Position numbers and translations under genes: made by a program. Below, one piece after another: positions 25,517 to 32,756 of a stretch of 64,000 bases of DNA (position 1 is the first letter of the stretch; the number at the start of each line of letters is the position of its first letter). Below the pieces are notes generated by a model, which saw only the letters and a list, made by a program, of their open reading frames with translations, searched no databases and was not told the origin of the DNA. Source of the DNA: Aeromicrobium sp. PE09-221 (lineage in GTDB: Bacteria; Actinomycetota; Actinomycetes; Propionibacteriales; Nocardioidaceae); the NCBI RefSeq assembly GCF_002174305.1, contig NZ_MIJB01000019.1, positions 62,001 to 126,000 on the forward strand, read 5' to 3'.

Positions 25517-25543
25517 CGATAGTATCGCCAAGCGTAAGTATCG
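25517..25543 (-). promoter_or_regulatory. Candidate operator/promoter of higBA
   Basis: CGATAGTATCG at 25517-25527 is a near-perfect palindrome. AGTATCG recurs at 25538-25544, so two half sites lie upstream of the toxin start in AT-richer DNA. The layout suits HigA autorepression. Confidence 0.45.
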
Positions 25544-25544
25544 G

Positions 25545-25865
25545 CGCAGGTTTACAGATCGCCACCGAACGCGGGCCCAATCTGTAAGTCAGGACGCTAG
25601 ACGGGACGGAGGTGTCTGCAGCACTCGTCGCTGACGTCAGGCGGTGCCCGGGTGGCAGCCGTTCTCGAGAGTCAGGTGTGCAACCGTTTGCCTTGCAAGC
25701 ACGTCGCCGCGCAATCCCCGAGCGAGGGCCGAATGGCTCATTGCTGTCGATTCGCCTGGGCGGTCGTGAACAGCCCCATCGTCGCTATGCGAGGGAGTTG
25801 AGCCCGCCATGAGGGTGATTGCACCCTCTTTCAGGGAACAAATGTCGTAATCCAAGGCGCGGGAA
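25545..25865. other. Gap with no supported gene
   Basis: About 320 bp between the higBA promoter region and the nuclease-like gene. No frame is supported. The only structure I see is the small hairpin at 25811-25828. Confidence 0.5.
25811..25828 (+). terminator. Small hairpin followed by CTTT
   Basis: GAGGGTG, a 4-nt loop and CACCCTC, followed by TTTC on the plus strand. Weak intrinsic-terminator appearance. No confirmed plus-strand gene ends here. Confidence 0.35.
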
Positions 25866-26477
25866 CTATCTCGCGTCGCCGGCAGCCGCCCCCGGGCCGG
25901 AGTCTTCGGACACCTTCCGTATCGCCGCGGCCAACCCGGCGTATCCCGTGGGTCCGTCGGTGATCCGTTCCAGGGCGTTGAGGCTGACCGATTTGTAGCC
26001 GAGAGCTTCTAGCGCCGTCCTTGGCGCGACGTAGAACGCCCACTGGTCGATGTCGAGGACGTCGTACTCGACATGGCTCTTCGCTGTCTGGACAGCGAAG
26101 ACGTATACATCGGCGTTGAAGGTCGCCTCGGGCGACTCACCATTGCGTGGATCCCAGGTGCGACCGGTCAATCCGGTGAATCGGATCGCTGACGGTCGCC
26201 GCTGGTCCCAGACCTGCATGTAGGCCGACGATTTCACCTCGATGCGTGTGCCGTCGGGGGACAGGACGTCATACGCGTCCCATTCGACTCGCGGACCGGT
26301 CGCCCCTATGGCCTTGGCCACCAGGAACTCGGCGAGGTAACCGCGAAGATTGTTCATGCGCAGATCGCTCATGGCGAACCGCCAGAAGTCCAGCACCGTT
26401 GCGTCAAGTCCAGCGAACGGTTCAGAACCGTCCATGCGTCGTGCCGGGGGAGCAGAGAACCACACATCTTCGGACAT
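25866..26477 (-). CDS. Orphan PD-(D/E)XK nuclease-like protein
   Basis: A 203-residue protein. Residues 64-92 read as a restriction-endonuclease core: EWDAYDVLSPDGTRIEVKSSAY, with D70 followed by E80-x-K82, preceded by a helix GYLAEFLVAKAIGA containing E50. The order helix-acid-hairpin-ExK matches the PD-(D/E)XK superfamily. Later parts mention no known domain (FNADVYVFAVQTAK, DIDQWAFYVAPRTALEALG). No methyltransferase, specificity or helicase gene lies nearby, so it is not an obvious restriction system. ATG 26477 was chosen as the first ATG of the conserved-looking part. Confidence 0.6.
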   Translation of the reverse strand: MSEDVWFSAPPARRMDGSEPFAGLDATVLDFWRFAMSDLRMNNLRGYLAEFLVAKAIGATGPRVEWDAYDVLSPDGTRIEVKSSAYMQVWDQRRPSAIRFTGLTGRTWDPRNGESPEATFNADVYVFAVQTAKSHVEYDVLDIDQWAFYVAPRTALEALGYKSVSLNALERITDGPTGYAGLAAAIRKVSEDSGPGAAAGDAR

Positions 26478-26539
26478 GGCTTGTATCGTGCCATGGCGGA
26501 CAGACACGGGTGGCAGAACTGTGATCCGACCCGGACGAG

Positions 26540-26574
26540 GAAGCGCCCCCAGCCGGTCGGACTGGGGGCGCTTC
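26540..26574 (-). terminator. Terminator downstream of glnA
   Basis: Perfect 13-bp stem (GAAGCGCCCCCAG / CTGGGGGCGCTTC) with a 9-nt loop, just past the glnA stop on the minus strand. No U-tract, as is common in actinobacteria. Confidence 0.75.
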
Positions 26575-26584
26575 GCTGTTCGGA

Positions 26585-28006
26585 TCAGATGTCGTAGTAG
26601 AGCTCGAACTCGTGCGGGTGGGGGCGAAGCTGCACGGGCATGATCTCCTCGGTGCGCTTGTAGTCGATCCACGTCTCGATCAGGTCGGGCGTGAAGACGT
26701 CACCGGCGGTGAGGAACTCGTGGTCGGCCTCAAGGGAGTCGAGGACCGCGTTGAGCGAGGTGGGCACGTGGTCGATCTCCGCGTACTCCTCCGGCGGGAG
26801 CTCGTAGATGTTCTTGTCGACCGGCGCGGGCGGCTCGATCTTGTTCTTGATGCCGTCGAGGCCGGCCAGCAGCAGCGCCGAGAACGCCAGGTACGGGTTG
26901 GCCGACGGGTCGGGGCAGCGGAACTCGATGCGCTTGGCCTTCGGGTTGTTACCCGTGATCGGCACGCGCACACAGGCCGAACGGTTACGCGCCGAGTACA
27001 CGAGCGCGATCGGGGCCTCGTAGCCCGGCACCAGGCGGTGGTAGGAGTTCACCGTCGGGTTCGTGAACGCCAGCAGGCTCGGGGCGTGCTTCAGGATGCC
27101 ACCCACGTAGTGACGTGCCAGATCCGAGAGTCCGCCGTAGCCGGCCTCGTCGTAGAACAGCGGCTCGCCGTTGTTCCAGATCGACTGGTGACAGTGCATG
27201 CCCGAACCGTTATCGCCGAAGATCGGCTTCGGCATGAAGGTCACGGTCTTGTCCGCGGCCCATGCCGTGTTGCGGATGATGTACTTGAACTTCATGACAT
27301 CGTCCGCCGACTTCAGCAGCGTGTCGAAGTTGTAGTTGATCTCGGCCTGGCCGGCGGTGCCGACCTCGTGGTGGCCGCGCTCGACCGTGAGGCCGACCGT
27401 CTCCAGATTGGCCATCATGTCGTCGCGCAGTTCCGTGAAGTGGTCGGTCGGCGCGACGGGGAAGTAACCGCCCTTGTAGCGCACCTTGTAGCCGCGGTTG
27501 TCGACGATGTCGTCACCGGTCGACCATGCGCCGGCCGCCGACTGGATCTCGTAGTACGAGCGGTTCGCGCTCGTGCCGAAGCTGACCCGGTCGAAGATGT
27601 AGAACTCGGCCTCGGGCGCGAAAAACGCGGTATCGCCGATGCCAGTGGTCTTCAGATACGCCTCGGCCTTGCGAGCGATATTGCGCGGATCGCGCGAGTA
27701 CGCCTCACCGGTGATCGGGTCGTGCACGAAGAAGTCCATGACCAGCGTCTTGCGGGCCCGGAAAGGATCCACATACGCCGTCTTGACGTCGGGGAACAGT
27801 GCCATATCGGACTGGTCGATGCTCTGGAAGCCGCGCACCGAGGAGCCGTCGAAGGCCAGGCCGCTGTCGAGGATGCCCTCGTCGAACGAGGAGACCGGCA
27901 CGGTGAAGTGCTGCTGGATGCCCGGCAGGTCGGTGAACCGGACGTCGACGAACTCGACACCCTCGTCCTTGATGAATCTGAACAGCTCGTCGGCATTGCC
28001 GAACAT
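26585..28006 (-). CDS. glnA: Glutamine synthetase type I
   Basis: A 473-residue GSI-beta dodecameric enzyme that makes glutamine from glutamate, ammonia and ATP. Landmarks are [60 protein letters not shown] and the glutamate-loop stretch NRSACVRVP. The adenylylation tyrosine lies in [11 protein letters not shown], so activity is probably controlled by GlnE. GAGGAG stands 6 nt before ATG 28006; upstream codons of the longer frame are not conserved in type. Position next to RDD, DUF4191 and lipA/lipB genes matches M. tuberculosis glnA1. Confidence 0.97.
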   Translation of the reverse strand: MFGNADELFRFIKDEGVEFVDVRFTDLPGIQQHFTVPVSSFDEGILDSGLAFDGSSVRGFQSIDQSDMALFPDVKTAYVDPFRARKTLVMDFFVHDPITGEAYSRDPRNIARKAEAYLKTTGIGDTAFFAPEAEFYIFDRVSFGTSANRSYYEIQSAAGAWSTGDDIVDNRGYKVRYKGGYFPVAPTDHFTELRDDMMANLETVGLTVERGHHEVGTAGQAEINYNFDTLLKSADDVMKFKYIIRNTAWAADKTVTFMPKPIFGDNGSGMHCHQSIWNNGEPLFYDEAGYGGLSDLARHYVGGILKHAPSLLAFTNPTVNSYHRLVPGYEAPIALVYSARNRSACVRVPITGNNPKAKRIEFRCPDPSANPYLAFSALLLAGLDGIKNKIEPPAPVDKNIYELPPEEYAEIDHVPTSLNAVLDSLEADHEFLTAGDVFTPDLIETWIDYKRTEEIMPVQLRPHPHEFELYYDI

Positions 28007-28186
28007 CTGGGCCTCCTCGACCGCCGGGGGCGGGTCATTGTGATACATCGACAGCGACGCTTCATCGGCGTCACCAGTGAGCCTAGGCGGGCGTGATTAC
28101 TCCACCATCACTGGTTTGTTTCATCGATGTTACAAAGATCGAGGCTCAGTCGCCGATCGCGAAACGAGCAACGGGGGAGCGAACGG

Positions 28187-28192
28187 TAGGCT
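28187..28192 (+). promoter_or_regulatory. -10 element, leaderless promoter of the RDD gene
   Basis: TAGGCT, 6 nt, then GTG 28199. The 190-bp glnA/RDD intergenic region also holds the glnA promoter, which I cannot place with confidence. Confidence 0.55.
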
Positions 28193-28198
28193 CGCGAC

Positions 28199-28585
28199 GT
28201 GCCGAACGAGCCCTCATCCGACCTGTACGACGCGTCGCCCGGCCGCCGCCTTCTCGCTCTCGTCATCGACTGGACCCTCGCGATGGCCTTCGCCTGGGCT
28301 GCCTTCGGCACCGGTTTCCCGCCGCAGACACCGGGGGAGAGCTTCATCGTCCAAGGAGTCTTCATCGTCATCACCGGACTGACGATCGGCTTCCTCGGCG
28401 TCTCGCTCGGCAAACGCCTCGTGCGCCTCGCGGTCGTCGACGTCAACGGCCGCCCCATCGGCTGGTGGCGGGGACTCGTGCGTACCGCACTGCTCAGCCT
28501 CGTCATCCCCGCGATCATCCAGCGCGACGGACGCGGCCTTCACGACCTCGCCGTCGGCAGCAAAGTCATCCGCGTCGGGAAGTAG
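28199..28585 (+). CDS. RDD-family membrane protein
   Basis: A 128-residue membrane protein opening SPGRRLLALVIDWTLAMAFAW, the usual RDD pattern with R and D in the first helix. A second helix pair lies around 48-66, and C-terminal GLHDLAVGSKVI is the conserved RDD ending. Two to three membrane helices. Function unknown; the position next to glnA is conserved with Rv2219A. Probably translated from a leaderless GTG. Confidence 0.85.
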   Translation: MPNEPSSDLYDASPGRRLLALVIDWTLAMAFAWAAFGTGFPPQTPGESFIVQGVFIVITGLTIGFLGVSLGKRLVRLAVVDVNGRPIGWWRGLVRTALLSLVIPAIIQRDGRGLHDLAVGSKVIRVGK

Positions 28586-28607
28586 AACGGAGATATGCCG
28601 GGTGGGG

Positions 28608-29312
28608 TCAGCCGCGCATCATCTTGCGGGCGCCCTTCATGCTCGTGGGCATCGGGCCACGCGGCATGGGAGCGGCCGGGCGCATCGAGTCCAGCGCCTT
28701 GACCTTGTAGAGCACCTCGGTCTGCTGTGCCCCCTTGATCTTCTTGGGCAGCTTGCGCACCGTCTTGACCAGCTTCGGCAGGGGCACCTCGCCCTCGCCG
28801 CGGCCGACCATGAGCATCGTGACCGGCACGTCCTCGCCGACGATTCGCGCGTGCTTCTTGGCCTCGCTCGTCAGCAGGTTCTTCGTGCGGCCCGGGCTGC
28901 CCTCGCCGACCAGGATCACGCCCGGACGGCCGATCACCCGGTGCACCACGTCCTGCTGCTTGTTGAAGCCGACGGCCTGCTTGACCGTCCATCCACGACG
29001 CAGCATCGTCAGCGCGGCCCCGCCGGCGCCCAGCTGGCCCTCGGCCTGCTGGTACATCGACTTCTCCGCGCGCCGACCGAAGACCGTGATCGTGGCCAGC
29101 GAGGCCACCGCGATCGACAGGAAGACCGTCAGGATGATGCTGAACCAACCGGTACCGACCAGCAGGGTGCTCAGCGTCGCCGTGATCGCCGCAGTCACGA
29201 CCCAGATCGCCAGCAGGATCCACCCGAGGCGAGGATCGGTCTGCTTGGTATTGCGATAGGCCTGCCGCATCTGCGCGATGCGGCCCTGGGGCACGGCTGC
29301 GGGATTGGACAT
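28608..29312 (-). CDS. DUF4191 membrane protein (Rv2219-like)
   Basis: A 234-residue protein with two membrane helices (about 32-50 and 55-74, WILLAIWVVTAAI and GWFSIILTVFLSIAVASL) and a basic cytosolic C-terminal half (RRAEKSMYQQAEGQLGAG, RPGVILVGEGSPGRTKNLL). Conserved in mycobacteria between glnA1 and lipA with no known role. ATG 29312 is preceded by TAGAAT and 7 nt, a leaderless arrangement. Confidence 0.85.
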   Translation of the reverse strand: MSNPAAVPQGRIAQMRQAYRNTKQTDPRLGWILLAIWVVTAAITATLSTLLVGTGWFSIILTVFLSIAVASLATITVFGRRAEKSMYQQAEGQLGAGGAALTMLRRGWTVKQAVGFNKQQDVVHRVIGRPGVILVGEGSPGRTKNLLTSEAKKHARIVGEDVPVTMLMVGRGEGEVPLPKLVKTVRKLPKKIKGAQQTEVLYKVKALDSMRPAAPMPRGPMPTSMKGARKMMRG

Positions 29313-29319
29313 ACGGTCG

Positions 29320-29325
29320 ATTCTA
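29320..29325 (-). promoter_or_regulatory. -10 element, leaderless promoter of the DUF4191 gene
   Basis: On the minus strand TAGAAT is followed by 7 nt and the ATG at 29312. Confidence 0.5.
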
Positions 29326-29341
29326 CGTCAGCGGCACAGGC

Positions 29342-30277
29342 TCAGGCGCGCGCCTGTTCCCTCGCCTCTACGGCCTGCTGGTACAGGCGCCCGGCACGGT
29401 ACGAGGAACGCACCAACGGCCCGGACATGACACCGGCGAAGCCGATCTCAGTGGCCTCAGCGGACAGCTCGACGAACTCCTCGGGCTTCACCCACCGCTC
29501 GACCGGATGGTGCCGCGGCGACGGACGCAGGTACTGCGTGATCGTGATGAGATCGCAGCCCGCAGCGTGCAGATCGCGCAACGCCTCGGACACCTCCTCG
29601 CGGGTCTCACCCATGCCGAGGATGAGATTCGACTTGGTCACCAGACCGAAGTCGCGGGCCTGGGTGATGACATCGAGTGAACGTTCGTAGCGGAAGGCCG
29701 GACGGATGCGCTTGAAGATGCGCGGCACCGTCTCGACATTGTGCGCCAGCACCTCGGGCCGCGACTCGAAGACCTCGGTCAGCAGTTCGGGGATGCCGTT
29801 GAAGTCGGGGATCAGGTTCTCCACACCCGTATCGGGGTTGAGCTCGTGGATCTGGCGCACCGTCTCCGCGTACAGCCACGCGCCGCCATCGGGCAGGTCG
29901 TCACGGGCCACACCGGTGATGGTCGAGTACCGCAACTGCATCTTCTGCACGCTCTCGGCCACCCGCCGTGGCTCGTCGCGATCGAGGGCCGAGGGCTTGC
30001 CGGTGTCGATCTGGCAGAAGTCACATCGCCGGGTGCACTGCTCGCCGCCGATGAGGAAAGTGGCCTCGCGGTCCTCCCAGCATTCGAAGATATTGGGGCA
30101 GCCGGCCTCCTGGCACACCGTGTGCAGCCCCTCGCCCTTCACGAGGTTCATGAGCTCGTTGTACTCCGGGCCCATCTTCGCGCGGGTCTTGATCCACGGC
30201 GGCTTCTTCTCGATCGGCGTCTGTGCATTGCGGACTTCGAGCCGCAGCATCTTGCGACCGTCGGGTGCGATAGTCAT
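29342..30277 (-). CDS. lipA: Lipoyl synthase
   Basis: A 311-residue radical-SAM enzyme that inserts two sulfurs into octanoyl groups on carrier proteins. Both Fe-S cluster motifs are present: the auxiliary set C-x4-C-x5-C in [12 protein letters not shown] and the radical-SAM CTRRCDFC. The C-terminal RSSYRAG supplies the last auxiliary-cluster ligand. Length equals M. tuberculosis LipA. ATG 30277 gives the conserved start; a longer frame merges into lipB. Eleven bp downstream of lipB, same strand, one operon. Confidence 0.96.
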   Translation of the reverse strand: MTIAPDGRKMLRLEVRNAQTPIEKKPPWIKTRAKMGPEYNELMNLVKGEGLHTVCQEAGCPNIFECWEDREATFLIGGEQCTRRCDFCQIDTGKPSALDRDEPRRVAESVQKMQLRYSTITGVARDDLPDGGAWLYAETVRQIHELNPDTGVENLIPDFNGIPELLTEVFESRPEVLAHNVETVPRIFKRIRPAFRYERSLDVITQARDFGLVTKSNLILGMGETREEVSEALRDLHAAGCDLITITQYLRPSPRHHPVERWVKPEEFVELSAEATEIGFAGVMSGPLVRSSYRAGRLYQQAVEAREQARA

Positions 30278-30288
30278 CTCTTCCAGAC

Positions 30289-31011
30289 CTACCTGGGTGT
30301 CGGGGGTTGGATGGTTCCGATCGCGAGGCTCGGATGGTCCACGCGATCGATGTCGGGGGAGGGGTCGTAGGGCTTCCACGTCAGCAGCTCGGCGAGATGA
30401 TGAGCCACCGTCGGCGCAGCCTCCGGCACGGTCACATCGCGGCCGAGCTCGGCGCTGAGGGTGGTGACTCCGGCATCGGCGATGCCGCACGGGATGAAGC
30501 GGTCGTACCAGTCGAGGTCGACATCGCAGTTGAGGCTGAACCCGTGCATCGTCACGCCGCGCGAGACACGGATGCCGATCGCGGCGATCTTGCGCTCGCC
30601 GCGCCCGGGGGCCTCCGGCAGCCACACACCGGACCGGCCCGGCACCCGCCCGGTCGCGAGACCGAACTCCGCCAGAGCGCGGATGAGTGCCTCCTCGACG
30701 CGCCGCACGTAGTCGACCACCAGCACATGTGAGGGCAGCTTGGTGATCGGGTACCCGACGAGCTGCCCGGGGCCGTGGAAGGTGATCTTGCCGCCGCGGT
30801 CGACATCGACCACCGGCGTGCCGTCTTGTGGGCGCTCGAACTGCTCGGTGCGCTTGCCCGCCGTATAGACCGGGGGATGCTCCAGGAAGAGCGCGGTGTC
30901 CTCGATCTGGTCGGCGACCCGTTGCGCGTGTAATCGGCGTTGCAGCTCCCAGGCATCGAGGTACTCGATGGCCTGCTCGCCGTACCACGAGTCGAGGATC
31001 CGGAGACTCAC
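30289..31011 (-). CDS. lipB: Octanoyl-(acyl carrier protein) transferase
   Basis: A 240-residue octanoyltransferase that moves octanoate from acyl carrier protein onto lipoyl domains, the step before Lip[27 protein letters not shown], the catalytic lysine in RKIAAIGI and the catalytic cysteine in FIPCGI are present. GTG 31011 is preceded by TAGGGT and 6 nt, so it is probably leaderless. The two lipoyl domains of the acyltransferase at 32.8-34.5 kb are likely substrates. Confidence 0.95.
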   Translation of the reverse strand: MSLRILDSWYGEQAIEYLDAWELQRRLHAQRVADQIEDTALFLEHPPVYTAGKRTEQFERPQDGTPVVDVDRGGKITFHGPGQLVGYPITKLPSHVLVVDYVRRVEEALIRALAEFGLATGRVPGRSGVWLPEAPGRGERKIAAIGIRVSRGVTMHGFSLNCDVDLDWYDRFIPCGIADAGVTTLSAELGRDVTVPEAAPTVAHHLAELLTWKPYDPSPDIDRVDHPSLAIGTIQPPTPR

Positions 31012-31017
31012 ACGACC

Positions 31018-31023
31018 ACCCTA
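31018..31023 (-). promoter_or_regulatory. -10 element, leaderless promoter of lipB-lipA
   Basis: Minus strand TAGGGT, 6 nt, then GTG 31011. Confidence 0.55.
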
Positions 31024-31091
31024 CGCTCCCTCCCAGACGAGGCTGTGGACAGCGCCCGACCCGCGAGTAGCTTTCGGGGCACGATCGCCCC

Positions 31092-31490
31092 ATGGACGAT
31101 CTTCTGGCCGCGATCCTCGTGCTTCTGCCGCGTTCGGGGGCGGTCGATCCGTGCCGTGTGCTCGACGGACTCGATCTGCACCGCGCGGCGGCCTACGCCA
31201 GTCTCGACCCCGAGGGGGTCGAGGCACAGTACGTCCAGGGGGTGCACACCGACGACATCGCGACGGCCGAGGACTACCGGCGTCGCGGCGTGCGCGTCGA
31301 GAGAGGACGCGTCGAACGGCGATCCTGCGAGGAGGCCGATGGACGCCTCGACGTCGTCGAACGGCTCGGTCCGGCTGTCGCGGTGCTGCCGGGCGGAGAG
31401 CGACAGGCACTACCCCGCGAGCCGTGGCAGGAGCGTGAGGTGCGGCTGGTCGTCGAGCACGGCCGCTGGCGCATCGCCTCGGTGCGGTGA
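31092..31490 (+). CDS. Hypothetical protein
   Basis: A 132-residue frame with ATG at 31092, acidic start [20 protein letters not shown] and an ending [17 protein letters not shown] that resembles the last strands of NTF2-like or secreted mycobacterial proteins. Neither a signal peptide nor an RBS is clear. Codon use fits a real gene on this strand, but the opposite frame is also open. I cannot assign a function, and it could be a remnant. Confidence 0.5.
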   Translation: MDDLLAAILVLLPRSGAVDPCRVLDGLDLHRAAAYASLDPEGVEAQYVQGVHTDDIATAEDYRRRGVRVERGRVERRSCEEADGRLDVVERLGPAVAVLPGGERQALPREPWQEREVRLVVEHGRWRIASVR

Positions 31491-31562
31491 GCGGTGTGCC
31501 ATCACGCACTGTGAGGCCGAAAGTGCGGGAATGCTCACCGGCGGCCGTTCGCCCAGGCGGCT

Positions 31563-31689
31563 GGTGGTTGACCATGCACCGGACTTGGGTCCTGGGTGAC
31601 ATCGGCGAGTAGTCAACGTCCGATCGCCTGGCGTGGTTGGCTGCTCACCGGACTCCGGCCCCGACACATCGTGGTGAGCTATCAACCAG
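31563..31689. repeat. Family B alternating inverted repeats, cluster 1
   Basis: Four ~20-bp units of consensus TGGTTGACnnnTCACCG: forward at 31563-31582 (GGTGGTTGACCATGCACCGG), reverse at 31603-31618, forward at 31632-31651 (CGTGGTTGGCTGCTCACCGG) and reverse at 31672-31689. Forward/reverse alternation lets neighbours pair into hairpins. Confidence 0.7.
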
Positions 31690-31735
31690 AGGCGGCCCTT
31701 TGTGGGCGGGTCCGGCTGATGTCTCCACACCCTTG

Positions 31736-31819
31736 GGCGGTGAGTAGGCGTCCATTCCGTCGAGGTGAGCGGTGCCTCAGCGTCCTCTTTCACGCCAGGA
31801 AGGACGCCTACTCACCGCC
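31736..31819. repeat. Family A intergenic palindrome, copy 3 (perfect arms)
   Basis: GGCGGTGAGTAGGCGTCC at 31736-31753 and its exact reverse complement at 31802-31819, 48 bp apart. The centre carries GGTGCCTCAGCGTCC, shared with copy 2. Confidence 0.9.
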
Positions 31820-31860
31820 CGGCAAGAAAAAGACACTAACGCGTCTCCCACCGGGGTGGC

Positions 31861-32751
31861 TCAGGCGAGGGCGGCGTCGAGGATGTCGTCGATCGAGGTG
31901 TGCTGGAAGGCGTACCCGGCATGGAGCAGGGTCTCGGGTTCCAAACGCAGCGAGCCGAGCAGGTCCTCCGCGAGGCCGCCGAGCACAGCCCGCACCGCGA
32001 AAGCCGGAGCCACGAACGGTGCCGGACGATTCAATGCCCGGCCGAGAGCCTTGGTGAACTCGGCATTGGTCGGGGGCGACGGAGCCGCCAGGTTCACGGG
32101 GCCGCTCACCTCGTTCTCGGCCAGGAAGCGCACCGCCTCGACCCAGTCGCGACGGCTGATGCACGAGAAGTACTGCTCACCGGACCCGAGGCGGGCGCCT
32201 AGACCGAGCGAGAACGGCACCTTCATCAGCTTCAGCGCACCACCGGCGTCGTCTAACACGATCGAGGTGCGCAGGAACGCCACCCGGGCACCGGCATCGC
32301 GTGCGGGCCCGGCAGCATCCTCCCACGCCTGTGATACCTCCGCGAGGAAACCCTCACCGGTCGAGCCCGAGCCCTCGGGCAACACGGTCTCACCACGATC
32401 GACGCCGTACCAGGACATCCCCGAGCCGGAGAGGAAAGCCGGGGGAGTGGGCGCGTCCGCGATGGCCCGCGCCAAGGTGTCGGTGGCACCCACCCGCGAG
32501 TTCAGGATCTCCACCTCGCGTCCCTTGGTGCGAGGCCACTGCGAGATCGGCGCGCCCGACAGGTTCACCACCACGTCGGCATCGCCGATGAGGGCGGTGT
32601 CGACCTCGCCATTGGCGGGATCCCAGCGGGAGGCATCAGCGGAGGTGTCGTCACCGCGGACGAGACGGGTCACAGCGTGTCCGGCCTCGCGCAGAGAAGA
32701 CACCAGAGGGGCACCGAGAAAACCCGATGCCCCTCCGATGACGATACGCAT
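31861..32751 (-). CDS. NAD-dependent epimerase-like protein (TIGR01777)
   Basis: A 296-residue extended short-chain dehydrogenase of the TIGR01777/DUF1731 group, equivalent in position to M. tuberculosis Rv2216. Nucleotide-binding GGASGFLGAPL opens the protein. NLSGAPISQWPRTKGREVEILNSRVGATDTLARAI and SGSGMSWYGVDRGE are group-specific. Ending VRAVLGGLAEDLLGSLRLEPETLLHAGYAF belongs to DUF1731. Substrate unknown. ATG 32751 lies 6 bp after the acyltransferase gene, whose stop codon region also reads TAGGCT with 7 nt to the start. Confidence 0.88.
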   Translation of the reverse strand: MRIVIGGASGFLGAPLVSSLREAGHAVTRLVRGDDTSADASRWDPANGEVDTALIGDADVVVNLSGAPISQWPRTKGREVEILNSRVGATDTLARAIADAPTPPAFLSGSGMSWYGVDRGETVLPEGSGSTGEGFLAEVSQAWEDAAGPARDAGARVAFLRTSIVLDDAGGALKLMKVPFSLGLGARLGSGEQYFSCISRRDWVEAVRFLAENEVSGPVNLAAPSPPTNAEFTKALGRALNRPAPFVAPAFAVRAVLGGLAEDLLGSLRLEPETLLHAGYAFQHTSIDDILDAALA

Positions 32752-32756
32752 GAGCG

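Larger units (their letters stand above)
31491..31860. other. Intergenic region filled by inverted repeats
   Basis: About 370 bp between two genes ending towards each other. No gene. It contains four family B units (31563-31689) and one complete family A palindrome (31736-31819). Confidence 0.75.

Noticed and set aside
23280-26540. A prophage or integrative element
   Set aside because: No integrase, transposase, phage structural gene, tRNA or flanking direct repeat could be found.
26612-28096. A 494-codon open frame on the plus strand opposite glnA
   Set aside because: It is an antisense shadow created by GC-rich codon use; its translation is Arg/Val/His-rich without any domain, while glnA on the other strand is certain.
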